Of a stretch of 64,000 bases of DNA, positions 8,416 to 18,093 are shown one piece after another. This DNA comes from Pseudomonas sp. TH43. Lineage in GTDB: Bacteria; Pseudomonadota; Gammaproteobacteria; Pseudomonadales; Pseudomonadaceae. The DNA lies in the NCBI RefSeq assembly GCF_016650635.1, contig NZ_JAEKFI010000004.1:2278501-2342500 (forward strand). Direction: 5' to 3'. How positions within the stretch are numbered: the first letter of the stretch is position 1; every line of letters starts with the position of its first letter. The notes under the pieces are model-generated. The model was given only the letters and a program-made list of their open reading frames with translations, was not told the origin of the DNA and searched no databases. Made by a program: the position numbers and the translations under genes.

Positions 8416-9852
8416 ATGATGGGGTTAGGTATGCGCTTTCGCGCGTTGGTGGCTGCCGCTGGACTGATGTTGATGGCAGTAACCGTCAACGCTGTGGCCG
8501 ATACAAAGGTCAACAGCGTGCGCCTGTGGCGGGCGCCGGACAACACGCGACTGGTCTTCGACCTGAGCGGCCCGGTGCAGCACAGCGTCTTCACCCTGAC
8601 CGCGCCGGATCGGCTGGTCATCGACATCAATGGCGCCACGCTCGGCGCGCCACTGAAGGTGCAGACCGCGAACACGCCGATCACCGCGATGCGCTCGGCT
8701 CAGCGCACGCCGACCGACCTGCGGGTGGTCATCGATCTGAAAAAAGCCGTTACCCCGAAAAGCTTCTCGCTGGCGCCGAACGCGCAATATGGCAACCGTC
8801 TGGTGGTCGACCTGTTCGATAACCCGGCCGACGCTGCTCCCGCGCCCGTGCCTGCTCCAACGCCTTCGGTAGCGACCATGCCTGCGGTGCCGGTCACACC
8901 TTCCGAACCGGCAATCAAGTTGCCGCCAGCCCCGGCCGGCAAGCGCGACATCATTGTGGTGATCGACGCCGGCCACGGTGGCGAAGACCCGGGTGCGTCC
9001 GGCTCGCGCGGCCAGCGTGAGAAAGACGTGGTGTTGCAGATCGCCCGCGAACTGCAACGTCAGGTCAACGGCATGAAAGGCTTCCGCGCCGAACTGACGC
9101 GTACCGGCGACTACTTTATTCCGTTGCGCGGCCGTACCGAAATCGCTCGCAAGAAGGGCGCCGACCTGTTCGTCTCGATTCACGCCGACGCCGCGCCGTC
9201 TGCGGCCGCCTTCGGTGCTTCGGTATTCGCCTTGTCTGACCGTGGCGCGACGTCGGAGACCGCCCGTTGGCTGGCCGACAGCGAAAACCGTTCTGACTTG
9301 ATCGGTGGTGCCGGCAACGTCAGCCTCGATGACAAGGACCGCATGCTCGCAGGTGTACTGCTCGACCTGTCGATGACTGCGTCGCTGACGTCCAGCCTCA
9401 ACGTTGGTCAGAAAGTGCTGACCAATATCGGCCGCGTGACGCCGCTGCACAAACAGCGCGTGGAACAGGCCGGGTTCATGGTGCTGAAGTCGCCGGACAT
9501 CCCGTCGATCCTGGTCGAAACCGGCTTCATCTCCAATGCCAACGAAGCGAACAAGCTTTCGGCCTCGGGCCACCAGCAAGCGCTGGCGCGCTCGATCAGC
9601 AGCGGCGTGCGCCAGTTCTTCCAACAGAACCCGCCACCGGGCACCTACATCGCCTGGCTGCGTGATTCTGGCAAGATCGTCCAGGGCCCCCGCGACCACC
9701 GCGTCGGCCCAGGCGAAACCCTGGCGATGATCGGTGTGCGTTATCAGGTATCGCCGGCCACGTTGCGCAGCGCGAACAATCTGAAAAGCGATGAGCTGAA
9801 AGTCGGCCAACACCTGACCATTCCTGGCACCGAACTGGCGTCCAAAGAATGA
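8416..9852 (+). CDS. amiB: N-acetylmuramoyl-L-alanine amidase with AMIN and LysM domains
   Basis: 478 residues from ATG 8416; ATG 8431 (MRFRALVAAAGLMLMAV) is an equally plausible start, since GGGGTTAGGT lies just before it. A signal peptide sends it to the periplasm. Order: AMIN domain (about 35-130), Pro/Ala linker, zinc amidase_3 domain starting at VIDAGHGGEDPGA (about 183) and ending near VETGFISN, and a C-terminal LysM repeat (about 430-472, HRVGPGETLAMIGVRYQVS). It cleaves septal peptidoglycan so that daughter cells separate. It abuts tsaE and overlaps mutL by 4 bases. Confidence 0.93.
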   Translation: MMGLGMRFRALVAAAGLMLMAVTVNAVADTKVNSVRLWRAPDNTRLVFDLSGPVQHSVFTLTAPDRLVIDINGATLGAPLKVQTANTPITAMRSAQRTPTDLRVVIDLKKAVTPKSFSLAPNAQYGNRLVVDLFDNPADAAPAPVPAPTPSVATMPAVPVTPSEPAIKLPPAPAGKRDIIVVIDAGHGGEDPGASGSRGQREKDVVLQIARELQRQVNGMKGFRAELTRTGDYFIPLRGRTEIARKKGADLFVSIHADAAPSAAAFGASVFALSDRGATSETARWLADSENRSDLIGGAGNVSLDDKDRMLAGVLLDLSMTASLTSSLNVGQKVLTNIGRVTPLHKQRVEQAGFMVLKSPDIPSILVETGFISNANEANKLSASGHQQALARSISSGVRQFFQQNPPPGTYIAWLRDSGKIVQGPRDHRVGPGETLAMIGVRYQVSPATLRSANNLKSDELKVGQHLTIPGTELASKE

Positions 9853-11762
9853 ACGAGGTGCTGAACGCTGCCGCCCGCATCGAACTGCTCAGCCCACGGC
9901 TGGCGAACCAGATTGCCGCCGGTGAAGTGGTTGAACGCCCGGCCTCGGTGATCAAGGAACTGTTGGAAAACAGCCTCGACTCCGGAGCCAAACGAATCGA
10001 TGTCGACGTTGAACAGGGTGGCGTCAAACTGCTACGCGTGCGTGACGATGGCAGCGGTATTTCTGCCGATGACCTGCCGCTGGCCCTGGCCCGTCACGCC
10101 ACCAGCAAGATCCGCAACCTGGAAGACCTCGAGCAGGTAATGAGCCTGGGTTTCCGTGGTGAGGCGTTGGCGTCGATCAGCTCTGTGGCACGTCTGACCC
10201 TGACTTCGCGCACCCGCGATGCCGATCAGGCCTGGCAGGTCGAGACTGAAGGTCGCGACATGGCGCCTCGGGTGCAACCGGCAGCGCATCCGGTCGGCAC
10301 CTCGGTGGAAGTTCGCGACCTGTTCTTCAATACCCCGGCGCGGCGCAAATTCCTCAAGACCGAAAAAACCGAATTCGATCATCTGCAAGAAGTGATCAAA
10401 CGTCTGGCATTGGCGCGTTTCGACGTGGCTTTCCATCTGCGCCACAACGGCAAGACCATCCTCAGCCTGCACGAAGCCCACGATGACGCGGCCCGTGCCC
10501 GCCGTGTGGCGGCGATTTGCGGCTCGGGTTTTCTCGAGCAGGCGCTGCCGATCGAGATCGAGCGTAACGGTTTGCATCTGTGGGGCTGGGTCGGGTTGCC
10601 GACCTTCAACCGTAGCCAGGCGGATTTGCAGTATTTCTTTGTGAACGGCCGAGCAGTGCGCGACAAACTGGTGGCCCACGCCGTGCGTCAGGCCTATCGC
10701 GACGTGCTGTTCAACGGTCGCCATCCGACGTTTGCACTGTTTTTCGAGGTTGATCCGGCGGCGGTCGACGTCAACGTCCACCCGACCAAACACGAAGTGC
10801 GCTTCCGTGACGGGCGCATGGTGCATGACTTCCTTTACGGCACCTTGCACCGGGCGCTGGGCGATGTGCGTCCGGAGGATCAGCTTGCCGGTTCAGTGAC
10901 CACCGCCATCGTCCGTCCGACAGGGTTGGATGCTGGCGAATTCGGCCCGCAGGGCGAAATGCGTCTGGCGGCCAATGCGCTGCTGGAGCAACCGCAGGCG
11001 CAACCGGTGTTCAACACTGCATCTGGCGCGCCTGCTGGCGGCGCTTATCAGTATCAATACACGCCGCGTCCACAATCGGCGACGCCCCCGGCCGCCGAGG
11101 CTCAGGCGGCTTATCGCGAGTTTTTCGCGCCGCTGCCGGAAGCCAACGCCAATGCGCTGCCCGCCGGTCAGGAGGACATTCCACCGCTCGGTTACGCGCT
11201 GGCGCAGCTCAAGGGCATCTATATCTTGTCCGAGAATGCTCAAGGCTTGGTGCTGGTCGACATGCACGCAGCCCACGAGCGAATCATGTATGAGCGCCTG
11301 AAGATCGCCATGGCCAGCGAGGGCCTCAGCGGCCAGCCGCTGTTGGTGCCGGAATCGCTGGCGGTCAGTCAGCGCGAGGCGGATTGCGCCGAAGAACATG
11401 CGGCGTGGTTTCAGCGTCTGGGTTTCGAACTGCAGCGCCTGGGCCCGGAAACCCTGGCGATCCGCCAGATTCCAGCCTTGCTGAAGCAGGCAGAAGCCAA
11501 TCGTCTGGTCGGCGACGTGCTGTCCGACTTGATGGAGTACGGCACCAGCGACCGGATTCAGGCGCACCTGAACGAACTGCTCGGCACCATGGCCTGTCAC
11601 GGCGCGATCCGCGCCAATCGGCGCCTGGCTTTGCCGGAAATGAACGGCCTGCTGCGTGACATGGAAAACACCGAGCGCAGCGGTCAATGCAACCATGGCC
11701 GACCGACCTGGACCCAATTGGGCCTGGACGATCTGGACAAACTGTTCCTGCGCGGTCGTTGA
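9849..11762 (+). CDS. mutL: DNA mismatch repair protein MutL
   Basis: 637 residues. The N-terminal GHKL ATPase has ELLENSLDSGAKR, DDGSGI, LARHATSKI and GFRGEALASI; a transducer domain follows (to about 330), a variable Pro/Ala/Gln linker (about 340-430), and the C-terminal dimer domain. In the latter, VDMHAAHERIMYERL corresponds to the DQHA(X)2E(X)4E endonuclease motif with Met in place of Gln, and ACHGAIRANRRL matches a second conserved C-terminal motif. MutL couples MutS mismatch recognition to strand removal. ATGA overlap with amiB, TGATG overlap with miaA. Confidence 0.97.
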   Translation: MNEVLNAAARIELLSPRLANQIAAGEVVERPASVIKELLENSLDSGAKRIDVDVEQGGVKLLRVRDDGSGISADDLPLALARHATSKIRNLEDLEQVMSLGFRGEALASISSVARLTLTSRTRDADQAWQVETEGRDMAPRVQPAAHPVGTSVEVRDLFFNTPARRKFLKTEKTEFDHLQEVIKRLALARFDVAFHLRHNGKTILSLHEAHDDAARARRVAAICGSGFLEQALPIEIERNGLHLWGWVGLPTFNRSQADLQYFFVNGRAVRDKLVAHAVRQAYRDVLFNGRHPTFALFFEVDPAAVDVNVHPTKHEVRFRDGRMVHDFLYGTLHRALGDVRPEDQLAGSVTTAIVRPTGLDAGEFGPQGEMRLAANALLEQPQAQPVFNTASGAPAGGAYQYQYTPRPQSATPPAAEAQAAYREFFAPLPEANANALPAGQEDIPPLGYALAQLKGIYILSENAQGLVLVDMHAAHERIMYERLKIAMASEGLSGQPLLVPESLAVSQREADCAEEHAAWFQRLGFELQRLGPETLAIRQIPALLKQAEANRLVGDVLSDLMEYGTSDRIQAHLNELLGTMACHGAIRANRRLALPEMNGLLRDMENTERSGQCNHGRPTWTQLGLDDLDKLFLRGR

Positions 11763-12733
11763 TGAGCCAGCTCCCTCCAGCGATTTTCCTGATGGGCCCG
11801 ACCGCTGCGGGCAAGACCGATCTGGCCATCGAGCTGACCAAGGTGCTGCCGTGCGAGCTGATCAGTGTCGACTCGGCGCTGGTCTATCGCGGTATGGACA
11901 TCGGCACTGCCAAGCCTTCGAAAGAGCTGCTGGCCGAATATCCGCACCGTTTGATCGACATCCTCGACCCGGCCGAAGCCTGTTCGGCTGCGGATTTCCG
12001 TCGCGATGCCCTGCAAGCCATGGCGGAAATCACCGCGCGCGGAAAAATTCCGCTGCTGGTCGGCGGCACGATGCTCTATTACAAGGCTTTGGTTGATGGC
12101 CTGGCCGATATGCCAGCGGCGGATCCCGAGGTTCGCGCGCAGATCGAAGAAGAGGCTCAACGCCTTGGCTGGCAAGCCCTGCACGAACAATTGGCGGTCA
12201 TCGATCCGGTGTCGGCGGCGCGGATTCACCCGAACGATCCGCAGCGCCTGAGTCGCGCGCTGGAAGTTTATCGGGTCAGTGGTCAGAGCATGACCGAACT
12301 GCGCCAGCAACAATCTGCGCAAAGTACTGAAGCAGCCGCTTCGGGACTGCAACAATTGCCCTATACTGTCGCGAACTTGGCCATTGCCCCGGCAAATCGT
12401 CAGGTATTGCACGAGCGCATTAAACAAAGATTCACAAATATGTTGGAACAGGGATTCATCGACGAGGTCGTAGCCCTGCGTAATAGAAGTGACCTGCATG
12501 CCGGGTTGCCGTCTATACGTGCAGTAGGTTACCGCCAAGTCTGGGATTACCTGGATGGCAAGCTGACATTGGCCGAAATGCAAGAGCGCGGCATCATCGC
12601 CACGCGCCAATTGGCCAAACGCCAGTTCACCTGGCTGCGCAGCTGGGAAGATTTACACTGGCTGGACAGTCTTGATTGCGACAATCTGCCACGCGCCTTG
12701 AAATACCTTGGGACCATCTCCATATTGAGCTGA
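11762..12733 (+). CDS. miaA: tRNA dimethylallyltransferase MiaA
   Basis: 323 residues from ATG 11762, which shares one base with the mutL stop (TGATG); an upstream frame beginning at 11687 lies within mutL and is not needed. P-loop GPTAAGKTD (about 11-19), DSALVYRGMDIGTAKP and VGGTMLYYKAL are the family signatures. It adds dimethylallyl to A37 of tRNAs reading UNN codons. hfq transcription usually starts inside this gene; the region 12734-12828 before hfq also contains AT-rich promoter-like sequence. Confidence 0.97.
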   Translation: MSQLPPAIFLMGPTAAGKTDLAIELTKVLPCELISVDSALVYRGMDIGTAKPSKELLAEYPHRLIDILDPAEACSAADFRRDALQAMAEITARGKIPLLVGGTMLYYKALVDGLADMPAADPEVRAQIEEEAQRLGWQALHEQLAVIDPVSAARIHPNDPQRLSRALEVYRVSGQSMTELRQQQSAQSTEAAASGLQQLPYTVANLAIAPANRQVLHERIKQRFTNMLEQGFIDEVVALRNRSDLHAGLPSIRAVGYRQVWDYLDGKLTLAEMQERGIIATRQLAKRQFTWLRSWEDLHWLDSLDCDNLPRALKYLGTISILS

Positions 12734-12828
12734 GTCCTTGCAATTGCCGTCTATCCTTGGGGGTGTGACGGCCAAAGCCATCTGAATTACCTATTTTTTA
12801 TTATTGAATCCTTAAAGGAGTGCGGCAC

Positions 12829-13089
12829 ATGTCAAAAGGGCATTCGCTACAAGACCCTTACTTGAATACTTTACGTAAAGAGAAAGTTGGGGTTTCCATC
12901 TACCTGGTCAACGGTATCAAACTGCAAGGCACGATCGAGTCGTTCGACCAGTTCGTGATCCTGCTGAAAAACACCGTGAGCCAGATGGTTTACAAACACG
13001 CTATCTCGACAGTAGTGCCGGTTCGTCCAATTCGTCTGCCTAGCGCAACCGAATCCGAAGCAGGTGACGCTGAGCCAGGTAACGCCTGA
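12829..13089 (+). CDS. hfq: RNA chaperone Hfq
   Basis: 86 residues from ATG 12829 with AAAGGAGTG upstream. The Sm1 motif (VSIYLVNGIKLQGTIESFDQ) and Sm2 motif (YKHAISTVVP) are complete. The C-terminal tail is short, as in other pseudomonads, compared with the longer E. coli tail. Hfq hexamers bind small RNAs and A-rich targets and, in Pseudomonas, act with Crc in carbon catabolite repression. hflX follows after 12 bases. Confidence 0.98.
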   Translation: MSKGHSLQDPYLNTLRKEKVGVSIYLVNGIKLQGTIESFDQFVILLKNTVSQMVYKHAISTVVPVRPIRLPSATESEAGDAEPGNA

Positions 13090-13101
13090 TAGGAGTCTCC
13101 T

Positions 13102-14403
13102 TTGTTCTTTGAGCGCCACGGTGGTGGTGAGCGAGTAATCCTCGTTCACTTGGATGGACAGGACCCTGAGGCGCGCGAAGATCCGCAGGAGTTTCAGGAA
13201 TTGGCTAATTCGGCCGGCGCCGAGACCGTTGCGTTTTTTAACGTGCCGCGTCATCGGCCAACCGCCAAATACCTGATTGGCAGCGGCAAGGTCGAGGAAC
13301 TGCGCGACCTGGTCAAAGCTGAAGAAGCCGATCTGGTGATTTTCAATCACATCCTCACGCCCAGTCAGGAACGTAACCTCGAACGTGTTTTCGAGTGTCG
13401 CGTGATCGACCGTACCGGTCTGATTCTCGATATTTTCGCCCAGCGCGCCCGTACCCATGAAGGCAAGCTCCAGGTCGAACTGGCCCAGCTTGACCACATG
13501 AGCACCCGGCTGGTTCGCGGCTGGACTCACCTTGAGCGTCAGGGTGGCGGTATCGGCATGCGCGGTCCCGGTGAAACCCAGCTGGAAACCGACCGCCGTT
13601 TGCTGCGGGTTCGCCTGCGCCAGATCAAGGGCCGGCTGGAAAAAGTGCGCAGCCAGCGCGAACAGTCGCGACGCGGCCGATCGCGTGCGGATATCCCTAC
13701 CGTGTCTCTGGTGGGCTATACCAACGCCGGTAAATCCACACTCTTCAACAACGTGACGAAATCCGACGTCTACGCGGCTGACCAATTGTTTGCCACGCTG
13801 GATCCGACCCTGCGCCGTCTGGATATAGACGACCTGGGGCCGATTGTTCTGGCCGACACGGTGGGCTTCATTCGTCACTTGCCGCACAAGCTGGTCGAGG
13901 CATTTCGGTCTACGCTCGAAGAGTCGAGCAACTCCGACCTGCTGTTGCACGTGATCGATGCAGCCGAGCCGGATCGCATGTTGCAGATCGAGCAGGTGAT
14001 GGTGGTGCTGGGCGAGATTGGAGCCCAGGACTTGCCGATCCTCGAGGTCTATAACAAACTCGATTTGCTTGAAGGCGTTGAGCCACAAATCCAGCGCGAT
14101 GAAAACGGCAAGCCCCAACGGGTCTGGCTGTCGGCGCGTGACGGCTCGGGTCTGGAATTGCTTGAACAAGCCATTGCCGAATTGCTTGGCAGTGATTTGT
14201 TTGTTGGCACCTTGCGCTTGCCGCAACGATTCGCTCGACTGCGTGCGCAGTTTTTCGAACTCGGTGCGGTGCAGAAAGAAGAACACGACGAAGAAGGCAT
14301 CAGTTTGCTGGCCGTTCGTTTGCCCCGGGTCGAGTTGAATCGACTGGTAAGCCGCGAAGGATTGCAGCCGATGGAATTCATCGAGCAACACACTTTGCAA
14401 TAA
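13102..14403 (+). CDS. hflX: Ribosome rescue/splitting GTPase HflX
   Basis: 433 residues, TTG start at 13102 (MFFERHGGGERVIL), supported by TAGGAGTCTCC upstream and by the absence of a nearby ATG in frame. The N-terminal HflX domain contains the glycine-rich GGGIGMRGPGETQLETDRR linker, and the G domain has GYTNAGKST, DTVGFIRHLP and NKLD. HflX splits stalled or stress-damaged 70S ribosomes. It sits in the hfq-hflX-hflK-hflC order common to gamma-proteobacteria. Confidence 0.97.
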   Translation: MFFERHGGGERVILVHLDGQDPEAREDPQEFQELANSAGAETVAFFNVPRHRPTAKYLIGSGKVEELRDLVKAEEADLVIFNHILTPSQERNLERVFECRVIDRTGLILDIFAQRARTHEGKLQVELAQLDHMSTRLVRGWTHLERQGGGIGMRGPGETQLETDRRLLRVRLRQIKGRLEKVRSQREQSRRGRSRADIPTVSLVGYTNAGKSTLFNNVTKSDVYAADQLFATLDPTLRRLDIDDLGPIVLADTVGFIRHLPHKLVEAFRSTLEESSNSDLLLHVIDAAEPDRMLQIEQVMVVLGEIGAQDLPILEVYNKLDLLEGVEPQIQRDENGKPQRVWLSARDGSGLELLEQAIAELLGSDLFVGTLRLPQRFARLRAQFFELGAVQKEEHDEEGISLLAVRLPRVELNRLVSREGLQPMEFIEQHTLQ

Positions 14404-14499
14404 AAGCCTGAAAAAGCGGTTGTGCCGCGACGGCAGGCATTCTGTAGCATTGGTCGGCGCGCCGTGGGTGCGTCTTTGCTTTATCAGATGGAGAGCGCT

Positions 14500-15669
14500 A
14501 TGGCTTGGAATGAGCCGGGTGGCAACTCGAATAATCAGGATCCTTGGGGTGGCAAGCGCCGCAATAACGGCGACCGCAAGGGGCCACCAGATCTCGACGA
14601 GGCCTTCCGAAAGCTGCAGGAAAGCCTGAACGGGTTGTTCGGTGGTGGAAAAAAACGTGGTGATGACGGCGGTGGTTCGGGCAGGAGCGGTGGTGGCTTC
14701 GGCGGCCTGCTCGGCATCGGCCTGGTCGTGCTCGCGGCTGTCTGGCTGTACAGCGCGGTTTACGTGGTCGATGAGCAGGAGCAAGCCGTGGTGCTGCGCT
14801 TCGGCAAGTACTACGAGACCGTTGGCCCGGGCCTGAATATCTACTTCCCGCCGATCGATAAAAAGTACATGGAAAACGTAACGCGTGAGCGTGCGTACAC
14901 CAAGCAGGGCCAGATGCTGACCGAAGACGAGAACATCGTCGAAGTGCCGCTGACCGTGCAGTACAAGATCACCAACCTGCAGGACTTCGTGCTGAACGTC
15001 GATCAGCCGGAGATCAGCCTGCAGCATGCGACCGACAGCGCCCTGCGCCACGTGGTGGGTTCGACCGCCATGGACCAGGTGCTGACCGAAGGTCGTGAGT
15101 TGATGGCCAGCGAAATCAAGGAGCGTCTGCAACGCTTCCTCGATACCTATCGCACCGGTATCACCGTCACCCAGGTCAACGTACAGAGCGCAGCGGCACC
15201 GCGTGAAGTGCAGGAAGCCTTCGATGACGTGATCCGCGCCCGTGAAGACGAGCAGCGTTCGCGCAACCAGGCTGAAACCTACGCCAACGGCGTCGTGCCG
15301 GAAGCTCGTGGTCAGGCCCAGCGCATCCTTGAAGATGCCAACGGTTATCGCGACGAAACGGTCTCGCGTGCCAAGGGTGAAGCGGATCGTTTCACCAAAC
15401 TGGTTGCCGAGTATCGCAAGGCCCCTGAAGTCACCCGTCAGCGTCTGTATCTGGACACCATGCAGGAAGTCTTCAGCAACACCAGCAAGGTACTCGTGAC
15501 CGGTAACAAAAACGGCCAGAGCAACCTGCTTTACCTGCCGTTGGACAAAATGATTCAGAACAGCTCGGGCAGCAATGCGCCGGTCACTGGTTCGGCCGCC
15601 GCCAGCAATACGGATGTCACGCCGCACGTCACTGACCTGCCGCAGTCGCGCACAAGGGAGACCCGCTGA
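14500..15669 (+). CDS. hflK: FtsH protease modulator HflK
   Basis: 389 residues from ATG 14500 (MAWNEPGGNSNNQDPWG), preceded by TGGAGAG; the frame is open to 14422 without family support. A Gly/Lys/Arg-rich cytoplasmic N-terminus precedes one membrane segment (about 75-95, LLGIGLVVLAAVWLYSAVYVV) and an SPFH/band-7 domain. With HflC it forms a large membrane cage around FtsH and modulates degradation of membrane proteins. TGATG overlap with hflC. Confidence 0.96.
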   Translation: MAWNEPGGNSNNQDPWGGKRRNNGDRKGPPDLDEAFRKLQESLNGLFGGGKKRGDDGGGSGRSGGGFGGLLGIGLVVLAAVWLYSAVYVVDEQEQAVVLRFGKYYETVGPGLNIYFPPIDKKYMENVTRERAYTKQGQMLTEDENIVEVPLTVQYKITNLQDFVLNVDQPEISLQHATDSALRHVVGSTAMDQVLTEGRELMASEIKERLQRFLDTYRTGITVTQVNVQSAAAPREVQEAFDDVIRAREDEQRSRNQAETYANGVVPEARGQAQRILEDANGYRDETVSRAKGEADRFTKLVAEYRKAPEVTRQRLYLDTMQEVFSNTSKVLVTGNKNGQSNLLYLPLDKMIQNSSGSNAPVTGSAAASNTDVTPHVTDLPQSRTRETR

Positions 15670-16538
15670 TGAGCAATAAATCGCTGATCGCCCTTATTGT
15701 TGGCGTCGTTGTGCTACTGGTTGGCTGGAACTGCTTCTACATCGTCGCTCAGACCGAGCGTGCGGTGCTGCTGCAATTCGGTCGTGTGGTACAGGCTGAT
15801 GTTCAGCCGGGTCTGCATGTGAAAGTGCCTTACGTTAACCAGGTGCGTAAATTCGACGCACGTCTGATGACGCTGGATGCACCGACACAGCGCTTCCTGA
15901 CCCTGGAAAAGAAAGCTGTGATGGTCGATGCCTACGCCAAGTGGCGCGTGAAAGATGCCGAGCGCTTCTACACCGCAACGTCGGGCCTCAAGCAAATCGC
16001 CGATGAACGTCTGTCGCGTCGACTGGAATCCGGTCTGCGTGACCAGTTCGGTAAGCGTACCCTGCACGAAGTCGTGTCGGGCGAGCGTGATGCGCTGATG
16101 GCTGACATCACCGCGTCGCTGAACAAGATGGCGGAAAAAGAGCTGGGTATCGAAGTAGTCGATGTCCGGGTCAAGGCCATCGATCTGCCTAAAGAAGTAA
16201 ACCGCAGCGTGTTCGAACGTATGAGCACTGAGCGTGAGCGTGAAGCTCGCGAGCACCGCGCCAAGGGTAACGAGCTGGCCGAAGGCATCCGTGCCGACGC
16301 TGATCGTCAACGCCGCGTGCTGCTGGCTGAAGCCTATCGTGAATCCGAAGAGATTCGCGGTGACGGTGACGCCCAGGCCGCTGCGATCTACTCCAAGGCC
16401 TACGGTCAGGATCAGGAGTTCTACGGTTTCTACCGTAGCCTGCGCGCCTACCGTGAAAGCTTCGCGAACAAATCCGACGTCCTGGTCCTCGACCCAAGCA
16501 GCGACTTCTTCCGTTACCTGGAAAAGTCCAAGCCTTGA
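15669..16538 (+). CDS. hflC: FtsH protease modulator HflC
   Basis: 289 residues. One N-terminal membrane segment (about 5-25, LIALIVGVVVLLVGWNCFYIV) is followed by the SPFH domain and a long charged helix (EREREAREHRAKGNELAE). Start is coupled to the hflK stop. It is the partner of HflK. Confidence 0.96.
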   Translation: MSNKSLIALIVGVVVLLVGWNCFYIVAQTERAVLLQFGRVVQADVQPGLHVKVPYVNQVRKFDARLMTLDAPTQRFLTLEKKAVMVDAYAKWRVKDAERFYTATSGLKQIADERLSRRLESGLRDQFGKRTLHEVVSGERDALMADITASLNKMAEKELGIEVVDVRVKAIDLPKEVNRSVFERMSTEREREAREHRAKGNELAEGIRADADRQRRVLLAEAYRESEEIRGDGDAQAAAIYSKAYGQDQEFYGFYRSLRAYRESFANKSDVLVLDPSSDFFRYLEKSKP

Positions 16539-16622
16539 TACGACGTTGACCTGAATCATTCCGCCCAGCGGCTAAAACCTCGGGCGGGGTGATCCTTTGG
16601 GAAAACGTGTGTATGATGCGGC

Positions 16623-16646
16623 AGCCGGGAAATTCCCGGCTTTTTT
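16623..16646 (+). terminator. Intrinsic terminator after hflC
   Basis: AGCCGGGAA-ATTCCCGGCTTTTTT, 85 bases after the hflC stop. A looser GC repeat (CCGCCC...GGGCGG, 16561-16587) lies between them. Confidence 0.8.
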
Positions 16647-16851
16647 GCGTCTGCACGTTTGATTGCTGTTTTTTGTTGCAGGCATCGGGTTGAATGGCCC
16701 GAGAGTATTTCGAGGAAAGTGATGGGCGAAGCCGATAACAGGCCTTTCGCCGCGTCGTTCATGCGCGTGCGTTTTGAACGGATCGGTCATTTTCTGCTTC
16801 ACTCAAGGCTCGCCCGCAGGCTGGCCGCCCGGATCAAAGGGGAATGGCGTA
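16647..16851 (+). other. Leader region of hisZ
   Basis: Together with the terminator this gap is 313 bases. It holds an open frame from ATG 16722 with GAGGAAAG before it, coding 67 mostly basic residues and running over the hisZ start; no family is recognised. It may be a leader peptide or chance. Confidence 0.3.
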
Positions 16852-18039
16852 ATGGCAACGGTAGACCGCTGGCTGCTGCCAGATGGCATCGAAGAAGTAC
16901 TGCCACCGGAAGCGGCGCGCATTGAAGTAGCGCGTCGTCAGGTGTTGGATCTGTTCCAGAGCTGGGGTTACGAGTTTGTCGTGACTCCCCATATCGAGTA
17001 CCTGGAATCCCTGCTGACCGGCGCGGGCCAGGACCTGGATCTGCGTACCTTCAAGGTCATCGACCCGCAATCGGGCCGGCAGATGGGTTTCCGTGCCGAC
17101 ATCACGCCGCAAGTGGCGCGTATCGATGCGCACACCCTGCGTCGTGAAGGCCCGAGCCGTCTGTGCTACGCCGGCAGCGTGCTGCACGCTCAACCGCGTG
17201 CCCTGTCGTCGTCGCGCAGCCCGATCCAGTTAGGCGCCGAGCTGTACGGCGATGCCAGCCCGAGCAGCGACGTCGAAGTCATCAGTCTGATGCTGGCCAT
17301 GCTGCAACTGGCCGACGTGCCGGACGTGCACATGGACCTTGGTCATGTCGGCATTTACCGTGGCCTGGCGTGTGCCGCCGGTCTGTCCGGTGAAGTCGAG
17401 CAGCAGTTGTTCGATGCATTGCAACGCAAGGCCATCGACGAGGTCATTACATTGACCGAAGGCTTGCCGGCCGATCTGTCCGGCATGCTGCGTGCGTTGG
17501 TCGATCTGTGTGGCGGCCGTGAAGTATTGACGGCTGCACGCGAGCGTCTGGCCAATGCGCCAGCGCCGGTGCTCGCGGCACTGGAAGATTTGCTGGCCGT
17601 CGCCGAGCGTTTGTCGGCGCGCTTCCCGCAGTTGCCGCTGTACTTTGACCTGGGCGAACTGCGCGGCTACCACTACCACACCGGTGTGGTGTTCGCGGTG
17701 TTCGTCCCGGGCGTAGGCCAGTCCATCGCTCAGGGCGGTCGTTACGACGACATCGGCGCCGACTTCGGTCGCGCTCGCCCGGCGACTGGTTTTTCCACCG
17801 ATTTGAAAACCCTGGTGACCCTGGGGCGTGCTGAGATCGAGCTACCGTCTGGCGGTATCTGGATGCCTGACAGTACGGATGCGGCACTCTGGCAGCAGGT
17901 TTGCCAGTTGCGCAGTGAGGGTCAGCGTGTCGTTCAGGCTTTGCCTGGGCAACCTTTGGCCGCCGCCCGTGATGCGGACTGCGACCGGCAATTGATTCAG
18001 CAGAACGGGCTTTGGCAAGTATCGCCACTGGCTTCTTGA
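16852..18039 (+). CDS. hisZ: ATP phosphoribosyltransferase regulatory subunit HisZ
   Basis: 395 residues from ATG 16852 with AAAGGGG upstream. It resembles the catalytic core of histidyl-tRNA synthetase (DRWLLPDGIEEVLPPEA, FRADITPQVARID, GGRYDDIGADFGR) but lacks the tRNA anticodon-binding domain and the synthetase ATP motifs, which is the definition of HisZ. It activates the short form of HisG, the first enzyme of histidine synthesis. The rest of the his genes are not in the window; linkage to purA is the usual Pseudomonas arrangement. Confidence 0.94.
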   Translation: MATVDRWLLPDGIEEVLPPEAARIEVARRQVLDLFQSWGYEFVVTPHIEYLESLLTGAGQDLDLRTFKVIDPQSGRQMGFRADITPQVARIDAHTLRREGPSRLCYAGSVLHAQPRALSSSRSPIQLGAELYGDASPSSDVEVISLMLAMLQLADVPDVHMDLGHVGIYRGLACAAGLSGEVEQQLFDALQRKAIDEVITLTEGLPADLSGMLRALVDLCGGREVLTAARERLANAPAPVLAALEDLLAVAERLSARFPQLPLYFDLGELRGYHYHTGVVFAVFVPGVGQSIAQGGRYDDIGADFGRARPATGFSTDLKTLVTLGRAEIELPSGGIWMPDSTDAALWQQVCQLRSEGQRVVQALPGQPLAAARDADCDRQLIQQNGLWQVSPLAS

Positions 18040-18093
18040 GTTTTCCTGCCGGCCATCGCCGGCACCAAGTTTGCGCGAATGAGGACAAGTGTT

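Noticed and set aside
12871..15627. A 918-codon open frame on the minus strand
   Set aside because: It is antisense to hfq, hflX and hflK, all firmly identified. High GC at third positions leaves long open antisense frames; it has no family match and no ribosome site.
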